Source of the DNA: Altica lythri
Taxonomy: Eukaryota; Arthropoda; Insecta; Coleoptera; Chrysomelidae
Length of the DNA stretch: 64,000 nt
Reading direction: 5' to 3'
Assembly: GCA_964028335.1 (NCBI GenBank)
Contig: CAXIIO010000470.1
Span: 1 to 64,000 of the forward strand
Part shown: positions 53,704 to 62,750 of the stretch, in pieces
How the letters are laid out: the number at the start of each line of letters is the position of its first letter
Numbering within the stretch: the stretch's first letter is position 1
Made by a program: the position numbers and the translations under genes
Notes under the pieces: model-generated
Seen by the model: the letters and a program-made list of their open reading frames with translations, nothing else
Told to the model about the DNA's origin: nothing
The model's database searches: none

Positions 53704-53807
53704 GAATATCCTCGCATCCATTCGAAATTATCCATTAAACTCCATGCAGTATATCCGAAAATATTGATACCATCATCAAGAGCATCACGAACTCCACTTA
53801 AATGATC
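53704..53807 (-). CDS. GH1 exon 10
   Basis: A 104-nt exon encoding DDGINIFGYTAWSLMDNFEW and MRGY, including the substrate-binding Glu and Trp of the FEW motif. The donor GTAAGG lies about ten bases from the first recognisable satellite monomer of intron 10. Phase 2. Confidence 0.95.
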
Positions 53808-53849
53808 CTAAAAAAGATTTTTTTAAATAATTTTTCATTTAAAAAATAA

Positions 53850-54060
53850 CAAAAATCCGGCCCTGTTTGTTCAATTAAAGCTACGTTTACACACGAAATT
53901 AAAATCTGATTATAAATTTTTCATTCAAAAAATAACTTAAATCCGGCTCTGTTTCATACACTAAAGCTACGTTTACACACGAAATTAAAATCTGATTCAA
54001 AAATAATTTAAATCCGATGCTGTTTCTTACACTAAAGCTACGTTTACACAGGATATTAAA
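53850..54060. repeat. Short tandem repeat in GH1 intron 9
   Basis: Three copies, 71-86 bp apart, of AATCCGGCCCTGTTT, a spacer, then AAAGCTACGTTTACACA and GAAATTAAAATCTGATT. Related copies lie in intron 5. Intron 9 holds nothing else. Confidence 0.85.
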
Positions 54061-54080
54061 TACTTTTTTTTTATACATAC

Positions 54081-54194
54081 TTGATAAAATTGAACTCTTT
54101 CAATATCTTGCAGTGTTGTACCATTATCAGAATATCCATTTTCTGTTATCATAATTTTGATATCTCCATAAGTGTTATTAACCCAGGGGGTCAC
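54081..54194 (-). CDS. GH1 exon 9, nucleophile Glu, short by 8 residues
   Basis: A 114-nt exon encoding VTPWVNNTYGDIKIM and then ITENGYSD, whose Glu is the catalytic nucleophile. GH1 proteins normally read VxPWG, a helix of about seven more residues ending in W, and then this segment. Here PW joins directly to VNNTYG, so eight residues (24 nt, in frame) are missing. Donor GTATGT, phase 0. Confidence 0.93.
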
Positions 54195-54241
54195 CTAAAA
54201 AAAAAATTCGAAAAGAGGTTGACCTTAAAGGCCATCCTTGC

Positions 54242-54939
54242 AACTTCCCGCTAGTTTTAAGCGCAAAGCTATAATAACGTGACGTATTTTGACGTTTTTG
54301 ACTTTTTTTGAAATGTTTAAAAAGCCATAACTTTTTAACGCGTTACGATTTTGATGTTTAAGATGGCATTCGACGCAGTTTTTTGAGACCTAAAAACGTT
54401 ACCAGGAGTGCAAAATCGGTTAGTCAAAAAATCTCTAAGTTATTGAAAAAAAAACACGTTTTTTTTTAATTTTTCGACAACGATATCTCACGAACGAATC
54501 AACCGATTTTAATTTGCAAAACGGCATTCGACGTGGCTTTTTAAGCTTGAGAGCTGATTAGGTTATGAAATTGATCGATGTGATAGCCAAAAAGATATGC
54601 CCAAAAAACATTATTTTTACCAATTGTTTTTTTCGGTTATTTTAAAATTTCTCGAAATCTACCGGCTCGAATCGATTCAAACTTACAGGGAATCTAAGTT
54701 AGATGGAACTCTTTGGAATGCTTTTTATTTCATTCCGATCGGTTAAGCCGTTCAAAAGTTATAAGAGGTTTACATACATCCACACACACATCCACACGTA
54801 CATACAGACATACAGACACCATCGTAAAAATAGTCAGGGGAGGTTCCTAAGACCTCAAAACGTTGAGATCCGATGAAAACTCGATTTTCGAAAAACGGGG
54901 TGAAACCAATAACTTCCCGATTTTTTTTAGCGGGAAGTT
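54242..54939. mobile_element. Short element with inverted ends in GH1 intron 8
   Basis: A 698-bp element bounded by a perfect 12-bp inverted repeat AACTTCCCGCTA/TAGCGGGAAGTT. The right end is also a hairpin (AACTTCCCG, 11 bases, CGGGAAGTT). The interior is non-coding and has a (CACA)-rich stretch near 54780-54830. Composition differs from the surrounding AT-rich introns. I see no clear target duplication, so its class is unsettled (MITE-like or another non-autonomous type). Confidence 0.7.
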
Positions 54940-54994
54940 AAAAATTTTTTTTTTTACTAAAAGAAAAGTGGAAATGAAATTGAAAATGTTATAC

Positions 54995-55149
54995 CCTTAA
55001 CCAATCAGATGCTGTAGCTGGCCATTCTGATTTTTGATAAATATTTGCTTCGATATCTGCTTCCCACGAAATTACATCTTTTTCATCATCAATTTTATTT
55101 ATTACCATATTTGAAGTGTAAAAATTCAAACCCAAAAAATCTGAACTAC
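54995..55149 (-). CDS. GH1 exon 8
   Basis: A 155-nt exon. With the G from exon 7 it gives GSSDFLGLNFYTS, the conserved loop, and ends SDWLR before GTATAA. The frame is open through the donor, but the family match requires splicing here. Confidence 0.93.
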
Positions 55150-55169
55150 CTTTAAAAAAATATTGAAAA

Positions 55170-56920
55170 AGTGTCATTTTTGACATCTGTCAGTTTTGAG
55201 ATCTGTCATTTTTTGACAGTTTTCATTTTTTTGACAGATGCCATTTCTTATTTCAGCTGTTATGTTAGACATTTTTGACATTTGACATTTAAATAAACAG
55301 AACATTGAACATTAGACATATATTTAACATTTGACATCTTTAAACATTTAATATATTTGACATTTCAATATTTCTGACATTTGACATTTCTGTTATGTGG
55401 CGTTTCGTCCATTTGACATTTTTTAACATTTCCGACATTTAACATTTATGACATATGACATTTCTTAACATTTATGACATTTGACATTTCATAACATTTC
55501 TGACATTTCTTAACATTTCCGACATTTAACATTTATGACATTTGACATTTCCTAACATTCTTGACATTAGCATTTCTCACATTTAACATATCTGACATTT
55601 CTGACATTTGACATTTCTGTAATTTGACATTTCTTACATTTGATATTTTTTGACATTTGACATTTCCTTACATTCTTGACATTTAGCATTTCTCACATTT
55701 GACATTTCTGTCATTTGACATTTCTTACATTTGACATTTCTTGACATTTGACATTTCTGTCATTTGACATATCTTCCATTTGACATTTTTTGGCATTTGA
55801 CATTTCCTAACATTATTGACATTTAGCATTTCTCACATTTAACATATCTGACATTTGACATTTCTGTCATTTGTCATTTCTATCACTGGTCATTTCTGTC
55901 ATTTGACATATCTGTCATTTGACATATCTTACATTTGACATTTTTTGGCATTTGACATTTCCTAACATTCTTGACATTTAGCATTTCTCACCTTTAACAT
56001 ATCTGACATTTGACATTTCTGACTTTTGAGATTTGACATTTCTAACATTTGACATTTCATAACATTTTTGACATTTCTTAACATTTCCGACATTTAACAT
56101 TTATGACATTTGACATTTCCTAACATTCTTGACATTAGCATTTCTCACATTTAACATATCTGACATTTGACATTTCTGTCATTTGACATTTTTTGGCATT
56201 CGACATTTCCTTACATTCTTGGCATTTAGCATTTCTCACATTCAACATATCTGACATTTGACATTTCTGACTTTTGAGATTTGACATTTCTAACATTTGA
56301 CATTTCATAACATTTGACATTTCATAACATTTTTGACATTTGTTAACATTTCCGACATTTAACTTTTATGACATTTGACATTTCCTAACATTCTTGACAT
56401 TAGCATTTCTCACATTTAACATATTTGACATTTCTAACATTTGACATTTCTTGATATTTCATAACATTTCTTAACATTTCTGACATTTAACATTTATGAC
56501 ATTTGACAATTCCTAACATTCTTGACATTTGACATTTCTGACTTTTGAGATTTGACATTTCTAATATTTGACATGTCTTAACATTTCCGACTTTTGACCT
56601 TTCCTAACATTCTTGACATTTGGCATTTCTCATATCTGACATTTGACATTTCTGACTTTTGAGAATTGACATTTCATGACATTTCTTAACATTTCCGACA
56701 TTTCACATTTCCTAACATTCTTGAAATTTGGCATTTCTCACATTTAAATATCTGACATTTAACATTTCTGACATTTGACATTTCTGTCATTTGACATTTC
56801 TGACATTTGACATTTCATAACATTTCTGACATTTCTTAACACTTCATACATTTAACATTTATGACATTTGATATTTCTCACTTTTGAAATTTGACATTTG
56901 ACATTTCTGACATTTAAAAT
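55170..56920. repeat. TGACATTT minisatellite filling GH1 intron 7
   Basis: About 1.75 kb of degenerate repeats of TGACATTT and relatives (TTGACATTTCTGACATTT, CTAACATTCTTGACATTT, AGCATTTCTCACATTTAAC). Larger segments of 100-250 bp recur within it. The minus-strand open frame at 56135-56320 is repeat-derived. Confidence 0.95.
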
Positions 56921-56924
56921 TTAC

Positions 56925-57066
56925 CTTTAATTCTATCTATTTGTTGTTGAGTAAAAGCTGGCAATCTAGATTGATTAAAACCTTGAATTAAACTTTTTTT
57001 TTCGATAAATTCTCTCATTACCAATGGATAGTCTTCATTAAATATTGGATTTGCAAACCAACCAAA
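56925..57066 (-). CDS. GH1 exon 7
   Basis: A 142-nt exon beginning FGWFANPIFNEDYPLVM and ending SRLPAFTQQQIDRIK, both strongly conserved in GH1. The donor is GTAAAT, phase 1. Confidence 0.95.
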
Positions 57067-57131
57067 CTAATTAAAATAAAATAAATAAATAATATAATTA
57101 ATATAAATAAATAAAATAAAAATAATCTTAC

Positions 57132-57226
57132 GGTAAATTGTTGCACTCTTTCAGCGGCATCCAAATCGAGTTGGGTTTCACTTTCGGGTTCCATCCAAGG
57201 AGTATCAATTGTAATACCAACAAAAC
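57132..57226 (-). CDS. GH1 exon 6
   Basis: A 95-nt exon encoding FVGITIDTPWMEPES and DLDAAERVQQFT. This is the GH1 segment after QLG that leads into the FGWFANPI strand. The acceptor follows a long T run; the donor is GTAAGA. Phase 1 to phase 0. Confidence 0.94.
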
Positions 57227-57285
57227 CTAAAAAAAAATCTTTTTTTTTTTTACTTTTTTTTCCCATTTTTTTTACGTTAAAATAA

Positions 57286-57440
57286 TTGGAATCCGGTCCT
57301 GTTTGTTCCATTAAAGCTACGTTTACACAGGAAATTCGATTCTGATCTATTTTTATTACTTCAAATCGATACTTTTCAAGTAAAATTAATTTAAATCCGG
57401 TCCTGTTTATTTCACTAAAACTACGTTTACACAAGAAAAT
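57286..57440. repeat. Intron 9-type repeats in GH1 intron 5
   Basis: Two copies of AATCCGGTCCTGTTT followed by the ACTACGTTTACACA type motif, ending beside the donor of exon 5. They match the three copies in intron 9 closely. Confidence 0.8.
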
Positions 57441-57449
57441 TAAACTTAC

Positions 57450-57703
57450 CTAACTGTCTAATTCTGTAATAATCATTATACAAATGCCAAGCTTCAGCAT
57501 GCGCTTTTAATAAATTATGCGTACAAATATACTCTCCATATCCACTCATATTAATTAAAGGTGCCTTTTGAGCATTTCCATAACCGTGAAGACAAGTTTG
57601 TTTTGGTTCGTTAAAAGTTAACCAAAATTTCACTTCGTTACCAAAATTTTCAAATACAATTCTAACATAATCGACGTATAAACCAATAATTTTCTCATCT
57701 AAC
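57450..57703 (-). CDS. GH1 exon 5, acid/base catalytic Glu
   Basis: A 254-nt exon. It encodes YVDYVRIVFENFGNEVKFW, then LTFNEP, whose Glu is the general acid/base, followed by YICTHNLLKAHAEAWHLY. It ends CAGTTAG before GTAAGT, phase 1. The first 33 nt are also found, without a usable acceptor, in intron 4. Confidence 0.96.
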
Positions 57704-59190
57704 CTATAAGAAAAGAAAATTCTACGATTTTATGTGGTTTTTCCTAATTTTTTACGATTTTTTTAATGAATTTTACAATATTTTCGACTTCCTACGTTGT
57801 TTTTGTATAAATTCGTTTATATTACTGTGTAAACGTATAATTGTAAATAAGTAGCTAACTTCAGGATTGTTGTCAATTGGAATAAAAGAAATCTAAATTT
57901 TTCTTGTAGAATCAGTGAATATTTTTGTAAAATTTGTTAATAAAAACATGTTATTTAATATATTTTATGCAAATTCAACAATATTTTTACAAAATTACTT
58001 TTATTTTTCATATAATTCTGTCTAGTAATGATATGGTATATAGTAAAAGGCCACATAGGAGTATAGATATGTCATAATCGACGTATAAACCAATAATTTT
58101 CTCATCTAAAGTATGAAAAAAAAATTCTACGATTTTATGTTGTTCTTCCTTATTTTTTTGCAATTTTTACGATTTTTTTTATGAATTTTACAATATTTTC
58201 GACTTCCTACGTTATTTTTATATAAATTCGTTTATATTACTGTGTAAACGTATAATCATAGAAAATTCTAAATATGTAAGTAGCTAACTTCATGATTGTT
58301 TTCATTTGGAATAAAAAAAATCTAAATTTTTCTTGTAGAATCAGTGAATATTTTTGTAAAATTTGTTGAGAAAAACGTTTTATTTAATATATTTTATGCA
58401 AATTCAACAATATTTTTACAAAATTACTTTCTTCTTGTATATAATTCTTTCTCTCAATGAATATGGTATATAGTAAAAGGCCAGCCATATAGAAGTAGAG
58501 ATATGTCAGTTATCGTCGTGGTTTGACACTAGTAAACAGATTCGATTTTATGCTCGGATTTTTCGTAAATTTCACTAATTTATAGTGTAAAAATTTGTTT
58601 TTTAACAACTATTTATTGAATCGTGGTTGTATCTTCATTAAATAATAGTTTGTAACAACAAAAACCCTTCAAGTCTGTTTTAATAATCTCAGTTTGAAGT
58701 TCCGAGATTACGCGATTCTATCCGATCGTTGTAGAAACTATTAAGGTTGATTTTGTGGATATTTACGTGATAATTGTGTTTATTTTGTGATTTTTGATGA
58801 AAATAAAGTGAATTGTGTTAAATTATTACTAATCATATACTGGATATTAAAAAAAGGTAAATAAGTAGCTAACTTCATGATTGTTTTCAATTGGAATAAA
58901 AGAAATCTAAATTTTTCTTGTAGAATCAGTGAATATTTTTGTAAAATTTGTTGATAAAAACATGTTATTTAATATATTTTATGCAAATTCAACAATATTT
59001 TTACAAAATTACTTTCTTTTTGTATATAACTCTTTCTCTTAATGAATGTGGTATATAGTAAAAGGCCAGCCATATAGAAGTAGAGATATGTCAGTTATCG
59101 TCGTGGTTTGACAGTAGTAAACACATTCGATTTTATGCTCGGATTTTTTCGTAAATTTCAGTATTTTATAGTGTAAAAATTTGTTTTTTC
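57663..59190. repeat. Triplicated segment in GH1 intron 4, including a piece of exon 5
   Basis: The sequence from the start of exon 5 into intron 4 (57669-58078) is repeated from about 58077, and part of it a third time from about 58857. Shared landmarks are ATAATCGACGTATAAACC (57669, 58077), AAATAAGTAGCTAACTTCA (three times), TTTTCTTGTAGAATCAGTG (three times) and GGTATATAGTAAAAGGCCA (three times). Copies 2 and 3 also share GTCAGTTATCGTCGTGG. The second copy carries the first 31-33 nt of exon 5 but lacks the acceptor. Confidence 0.85.
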
Positions 59191-59275
59191 TGCGACGAGA
59201 AAAAAGTTTGACATTTTATCTCTGTTAACGGGTCACAAAACGTCACTTTTTATGAAATTATTACTTTTTTACCAT

Positions 59276-59301
59276 GGGAAAAAAGTGAGTACTTTTTTCC
59301 C
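59276..59301. repeat. Perfect 11-bp inverted repeat
   Basis: GGGAAAAAAGT, four bases, ACTTTTTTCCC. A nearly identical arm (ACTTTTTTACC) precedes it. It may be the end of a small foldback element; the surrounding 59191-59470 is otherwise unrecognised. Confidence 0.6.
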
Positions 59302-59471
59302 GGATATATATCAAATTACAGAATCAAATTGACAGATAGTTGATTGATAACGCAGGTCTAATTGTCACTATAAGGACAAAAGCCTACTAGTTTTAAAATT
59401 TAAATTTTGCATCAGTAATTTTCTGATTTTATTTAAAATATTAAATCGTCGTCACAGAAAAAATAGTGTAT

Positions 59472-60031
59472 TATACGCTTCTCAGGCATCTCGACTTTGC
59501 GACGCCAGCGCTACCTCGTGGCGCAAGGCCGCGTTAGCTTGAGTCAGGTGCTGTGTATTGCCTATTGTTTATCATGCAAAATCACTCTTCTGTAATAAGC
59601 GTTATTTAAAAACTTTAGTTAAAAAACCGCTAATTCTCGATTGTGAAAATGAACATCACGATCAAGAAATAAAAAAACTTTGTCACTCCATAACATTTTA
59701 TTTGATAAACATTATTGATACATACTCGACTCGACGGACTGCGACAATCCAATCGTTACGACGAGCTACTTCCCACGATTTCAAGGGAAATCTATAATAA
59801 CTTATTCCTGGGATAGTATAACCCCGGAAATTGCACCCAACAACACAACAAGTGTGACCACTAACTTTTTTCGCGGATATTTCACGACAATCGATTAAAA
59901 TTTTAAATTTAAAAAAGTACACACTCCGCTGGAATTACATAGCATATGACACTTATGACAGCCGATTGACCCAACCGCATGTCGCGGCAGTCCGCTTGGT
60001 GGCGCCACTAGAGGTGCCTGAGAGGCGTATA
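59472..60031. mobile_element. TIR element carrying a THAP-domain fragment, in GH1 intron 4
   Basis: A 560-bp insert with imperfect inverted ends of about 20 bp: TATACGCTTCTCAGGCATCT on the left and, as reverse complement, TATACGCCTCTCAGGCACCT on the right. It is GC-richer than the intron around it. Inside, on the minus strand, is the THAP-like fragment. THAP domains occur in P-type transposases and in host proteins, so this may be an internally deleted DNA transposon. Confidence 0.65.
59698..59922 (-). pseudogene. THAP zinc-finger domain fragment
   Basis: A 74-codon frame. After 20 residues it has SGHTCCVVGC (first Cys pair), then TIPGISYYRFP and RRNDWIVAVRR, which together match the N-terminal half of a THAP DNA-binding domain. 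The later C-x2-H pair is missing because the frame ends shortly after. No transposase body is seen. A fragment only. Confidence 0.6.
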
Positions 60032-60069
60032 CACGGGAAAAATATTAGATTTTAGCTCTCGGTTTTTTC

Positions 60070-60127
60070 TCGGGCGACTTACAAACCCTCGGGCCAGAAG
60101 CCCTCGGGTTCGTAAGACGTCGCCCTC
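60070..60127. repeat. GC-rich foldback near GH1 exon 4
   Basis: CGGGCGACTTACAAACCCTC and its inverted counterpart GGGTTCGTAAGACGTCGCCC surround a centre of GGGCCAGAAGCCC. The arms have small mismatches. The hairpin lies about 60 bp from the donor of exon 4, in intron 4. Confidence 0.65.
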
Positions 60128-60187
60128 AGGGCATAAACATCTATTTATACCCTTGATACATAAATAACTATTATATTTTTCACTTAC

Positions 60188-60329
60188 CATCCTCCAAATT
60201 CATCTTGTAATGGTTGTGGTAAATCCCAATGGTAAATTGTCACTAAAGGCTCAATATCATTTTCACGTAATTCTCGAATTAAATTACGATAATATTCAAT
60301 ACCAGCTTGGTTAATTGTAGTATTATAAC
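60188..60329 (-). CDS. GH1 exon 4
   Basis: A 142-nt exon encoding NQAGIEYYRNLI, TIYHWDLPQPLQD and EFGG, with the conserved HWDLPQ of the active-site barrel. It starts in phase 1 and ends in phase 2 (GGATG before GTAAGT), completing Trp with exon 5. Confidence 0.95.
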
Positions 60330-60361
60330 CTAAAAAATTATATATATATATATATATATAT

Positions 60362-60819
60362 AACGTGAAGTCAATTGTGGAGTTGCAGTCAACGTTGTGG
60401 CCAAGGTAAGTAAAGAAAACTCTTTGATTTTAGTCAAGCTTTCGAATTATTTTAATTCTTCATCAGGACAGCTGTAGTGGAGAACAATTTTTTTATATAA
60501 TAAAAATATTGTAACAAATTATGACTACTTACTAATCTTGAGGTTATAGAAGAAGCGACGAATAACATTTAAACAACATTGCACTAATAAAACATTTTAA
60601 AATAAGTACATCACTTTTAAAAAATACATAAAATTAAATAAAATTGTATACATTTAGACATAAAACTAGTTATTTTGTTCTTATTCGTGTGGAGGTTTGT
60701 GTGTAAGTGATGATTGAGTGTGTTTTAATTTGTCTTTGGTTTCTATTTTTTAATATAAATGTTTTATATGTATAAGTGTTTTTTATATATAAATATATGG
60801 TTTTTATTTTAACACAGTA
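60362..60819 (-). repeat. Left inverted arm of the Penelope-like element
   Basis: Reverse complement of 61847-62304 over the same 458-bp length; I noticed no clear mismatch by eye. Its inner end abuts the coding fragment exactly. Confidence 0.9.
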
Positions 60820-61611
60820 TGGTACCGTAAACCAATATGCAGCAATAGGTTTATCAATTTTTACTCTGAACATCCACCAAGAACTAAGATTAACCTAATT
60901 TTGGGATTAAAAAACAGAGTTTTAAAACTATCACACCCAAATTTTAAAAACCAAGGTTTACTAAAATTAAAAGGAATATTGTTAAATAATTCATACCCTT
61001 TAGGATTATTAAATAAATTAATTTTTAGCACCACGTGCATTTCAAGAATAAGTGACAGCAATAATTTGAATCAACAACAAACATTTGACAATGAGAGAGG
61101 TGTCTTGTCCAATGAAATTTTACAGCCAACTTTTGGTTCCTTACCTTACATCCCACAACTTACTCCTAAACTTTTAAAATTGTTTAAAAATTATGAAAAC
61201 TTTAAAATAGGCACTAAGAATATTAAAACCATTTCTAGACTATACACCAGAACCAAAGATCCATTAAGTACTTTAGAAAGTTCAAATGTTGTGTATGAAA
61301 TCACTTGTTCGGATTGTGAAAGGGTGTATATTGGAGAAACATGCCGAACTGTACACAGTAGAAACATCTCACATAAAAGTGATATTAAAAATAATAAATA
61401 TAAAGCATGCGCACTAACGGAACATGCAATCAAAAATGGCCATACTTTTAAGTTTGACGAAACAAGAATTTTAGAAAGGGAAAGGAACCTTAAGAAACGG
61501 TTGTTCTTAGAAATGACACACATTGACAGAAGGGAAACATGTATTAATAGAAAATCTGATATAGAAGGGCTGAGCAATATTTATTGTTACATTCTGTCTT
61601 TTCAAAAATAA
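60820..61611 (+). CDS. Penelope-like ORF fragment: RT end plus GIY-YIG endonuclease
   Basis: The frame is open from the first base after the left arm to TAA at 61609-61611 (263 codons, no start codon). It begins WYRKPICSNRFINFYSEHP, the conserved segment after the RT catalytic core of Penelope elements, then GLKNRVLKLSHPNF. The C-terminal half is a GIY-YIG nuclease: NVVYEITCSDC, VYIGETCR with the catalytic-type Arg, HKSDIKNNKYKACALTEHA, NGHTFKFDETRILERE and KKRLFLEMTHI. In intact elements this nuclease makes the nick that primes reverse transcription. No frameshift or stop is seen in this fragment, but the RT active site is absent. Confidence 0.92.
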   Translation, partial: WYRKPICSNRFINFYSEHPPRTKINLILGLKNRVLKLSHPNFKNQGLLKLKGILLNNSYPLGLLNKLIFSTTCISRISDSNNLNQQQTFDNERGVLSNEILQPTFGSLPYIPQLTPKLLKLFKNYENFKIGTKNIKTISRLYTRTKDPLSTLESSNVVYEITCSDCERVYIGETCRTVHSRNISHKSDIKNNKYKACALTEHAIKNGHTFKFDETRILERERNLKKRLFLEMTHIDRRETCINRKSDIEGLSNIYCYILSFQK

Positions 61612-61846
61612 AAATAAACCATTATAAATAAAATTTAATATATAAATTTAAAGTTAACTATAAATAAATTAATACAAAGATAAATAACACTAGGAAAAAC
61701 AACTTTCATAGAACTGGACACAATAATAATAAAAATCTTTGAATTTAAAATCCCACATTTCTTGACAACAAAATTTTACTTGATATAATTTTACTTGATA
61801 ATAATAAAATCAGAAATAAATAAATCAACAAACTGTTTTGCTCTCC

Positions 61847-62304
61847 TACTGTGTTAAAATAAAAACCATATATTTATATATAAAAAACACTTATACATAT
61901 AAAACATTTATATTAAAAAATAGAAACCAAAGACAAATTAAAACACACTCAATCATCACTTACACACAAACCTCCACACGAATAAGAACAAAATAACTAG
62001 TTTTATGTCTAAATGTATACAATTTTATTTAATTTTATGTATTTTTTAAAAGTGATGTACTTATTTTAAAATGTTTTATTAGTGCAATGTTGTTTAAATG
62101 TTATTCGTCGCTTCTTCTATAACCTCAAGATTAGTAAGTAGTCATAATTTGTTACAATATTTTTATTATATAAAAAAATTGTTCTCCACTACAGCTGTCC
62201 TGATGAAGAATTAAAATAATTCGAAAGCTTGACTAAAATCAAAGAGTTTTCTTTACTTACCTTGGCCACAACGTTGACTGCAACTCCACAATTGACTTCA
62301 CGTT
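61847..62304 (+). repeat. Right inverted arm of the Penelope-like element
   Basis: This is the element's 3' terminal repeat in the same sense as the ORF. It contains CCTGATGAAGAATT, an A-rich loop and AATTCGAAAGC, resembling a hammerhead core (62200-62226). See the findings. Confidence 0.85.
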
Positions 62305-62332
62305 GTATTGAATCAGTCACTAGTACCATCAT

Positions 62333-62371
<39 letters not shown>

Positions 62372-62490
62372 AATTGAGTTACGTATTATACTTTTTCTAC
62401 GACTTAAATATGTTATATTCTGTTAAAGTTACATACTATACTTTTTCTACGATTAAAATTTTAAAGTTGTGTACTATATTTTTTCTATGA
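62305..62490. repeat. (TA)n tract and short repeats between the Penelope element and exon 3
   Basis: A (TA)n run at about 62336-62367 is followed by three copies, about 50 bp apart, of an ACTATACTTTTTCTACGA-type motif. Nothing coding is seen. Confidence 0.7.
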
Positions 62491-62499
62491 TTGATTTAC

Positions 62500-62700
62500 C
62501 TGTAGGTAAAATTCTTGACCAAGAAATTGAAAATCTGTAAACAGTAGCTCAGAGTTCTTTTAAAAGTAAAATATCTTCTTTATATTTATGATAAGAATCG
62601 CATGCGATATCTCCAGTATCTCCATTTACGATTGGAGATGGAATTTGATGAGAAACTCGATCCCAAATATTTTCACCTTTACCATCTTCATTCCAAGCAC
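62500..62700 (-). CDS. GH1 exon 3, with in-frame TGA
   Basis: A 201-nt exon encoding AWNEDGKGENIWD, ACDSYHKYKED and YRFSISWSRILPTG, all signature GH1 segments. The codon between LLLKEL and ATVYRFS is TGA (62549-62551); the family has Gly there, and one base change from GGA would give it. The reading frame on both sides is perfectly conserved. It ends ACAG before GTAAAT, phase 1. Confidence 0.93.
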
Positions 62701-62724
62701 CTAAAAAAAAAAATAAAAAAAACG

Positions 62725-62750
62725 TGTGCGTCTCAGGACGCGCGACAGAA
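62725..62750. repeat. Motif shared with intron 10, at the edge of the intron 2 minisatellite
   Basis: Second copy of the 26-bp motif at 40086-40111, with two mismatches. The GAAAATTTG array begins immediately after it. Confidence 0.7.

Larger units (their letters stand above)
60362..62304 (+). mobile_element. Penelope-like retroelement, 5' truncated, with inverted arms, in GH1 intron 3
   Basis: A 1.94 kb insert on the strand opposite to GH1. It has two 458-bp arms in inverted orientation (60362-60819 and 61847-62304), starting AACGTGAAGTCAATTGTGG and ending at AACACAGTA. Between them is the 3' part of a Penelope-type ORF (60820-61611) and a 235-bp AT-rich tail. (TA)n tracts flank both sides (60340-60362 and 62336-62367), perhaps the target site. 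Penelope-like elements are known for truncated copies with direct or inverted terminal repeats, which fits. Most of the reverse transcriptase is missing. Confidence 0.9.

Noticed and set aside
59558..59797. 79-codon plus-strand frame in the THAP element
   Set aside because: It overlaps the THAP fragment on the other strand, which has the recognisable motifs.
61191..61577. 128-codon minus-strand frame opposite the GIY-YIG ORF
   Set aside because: Antisense shadow of a well-matched coding frame.
62549..62551. TGA read as selenocysteine in GH1
   Set aside because: GH1 enzymes are not selenoproteins, the residue is Gly in the family, and no SECIS-like element was evident after the stop.
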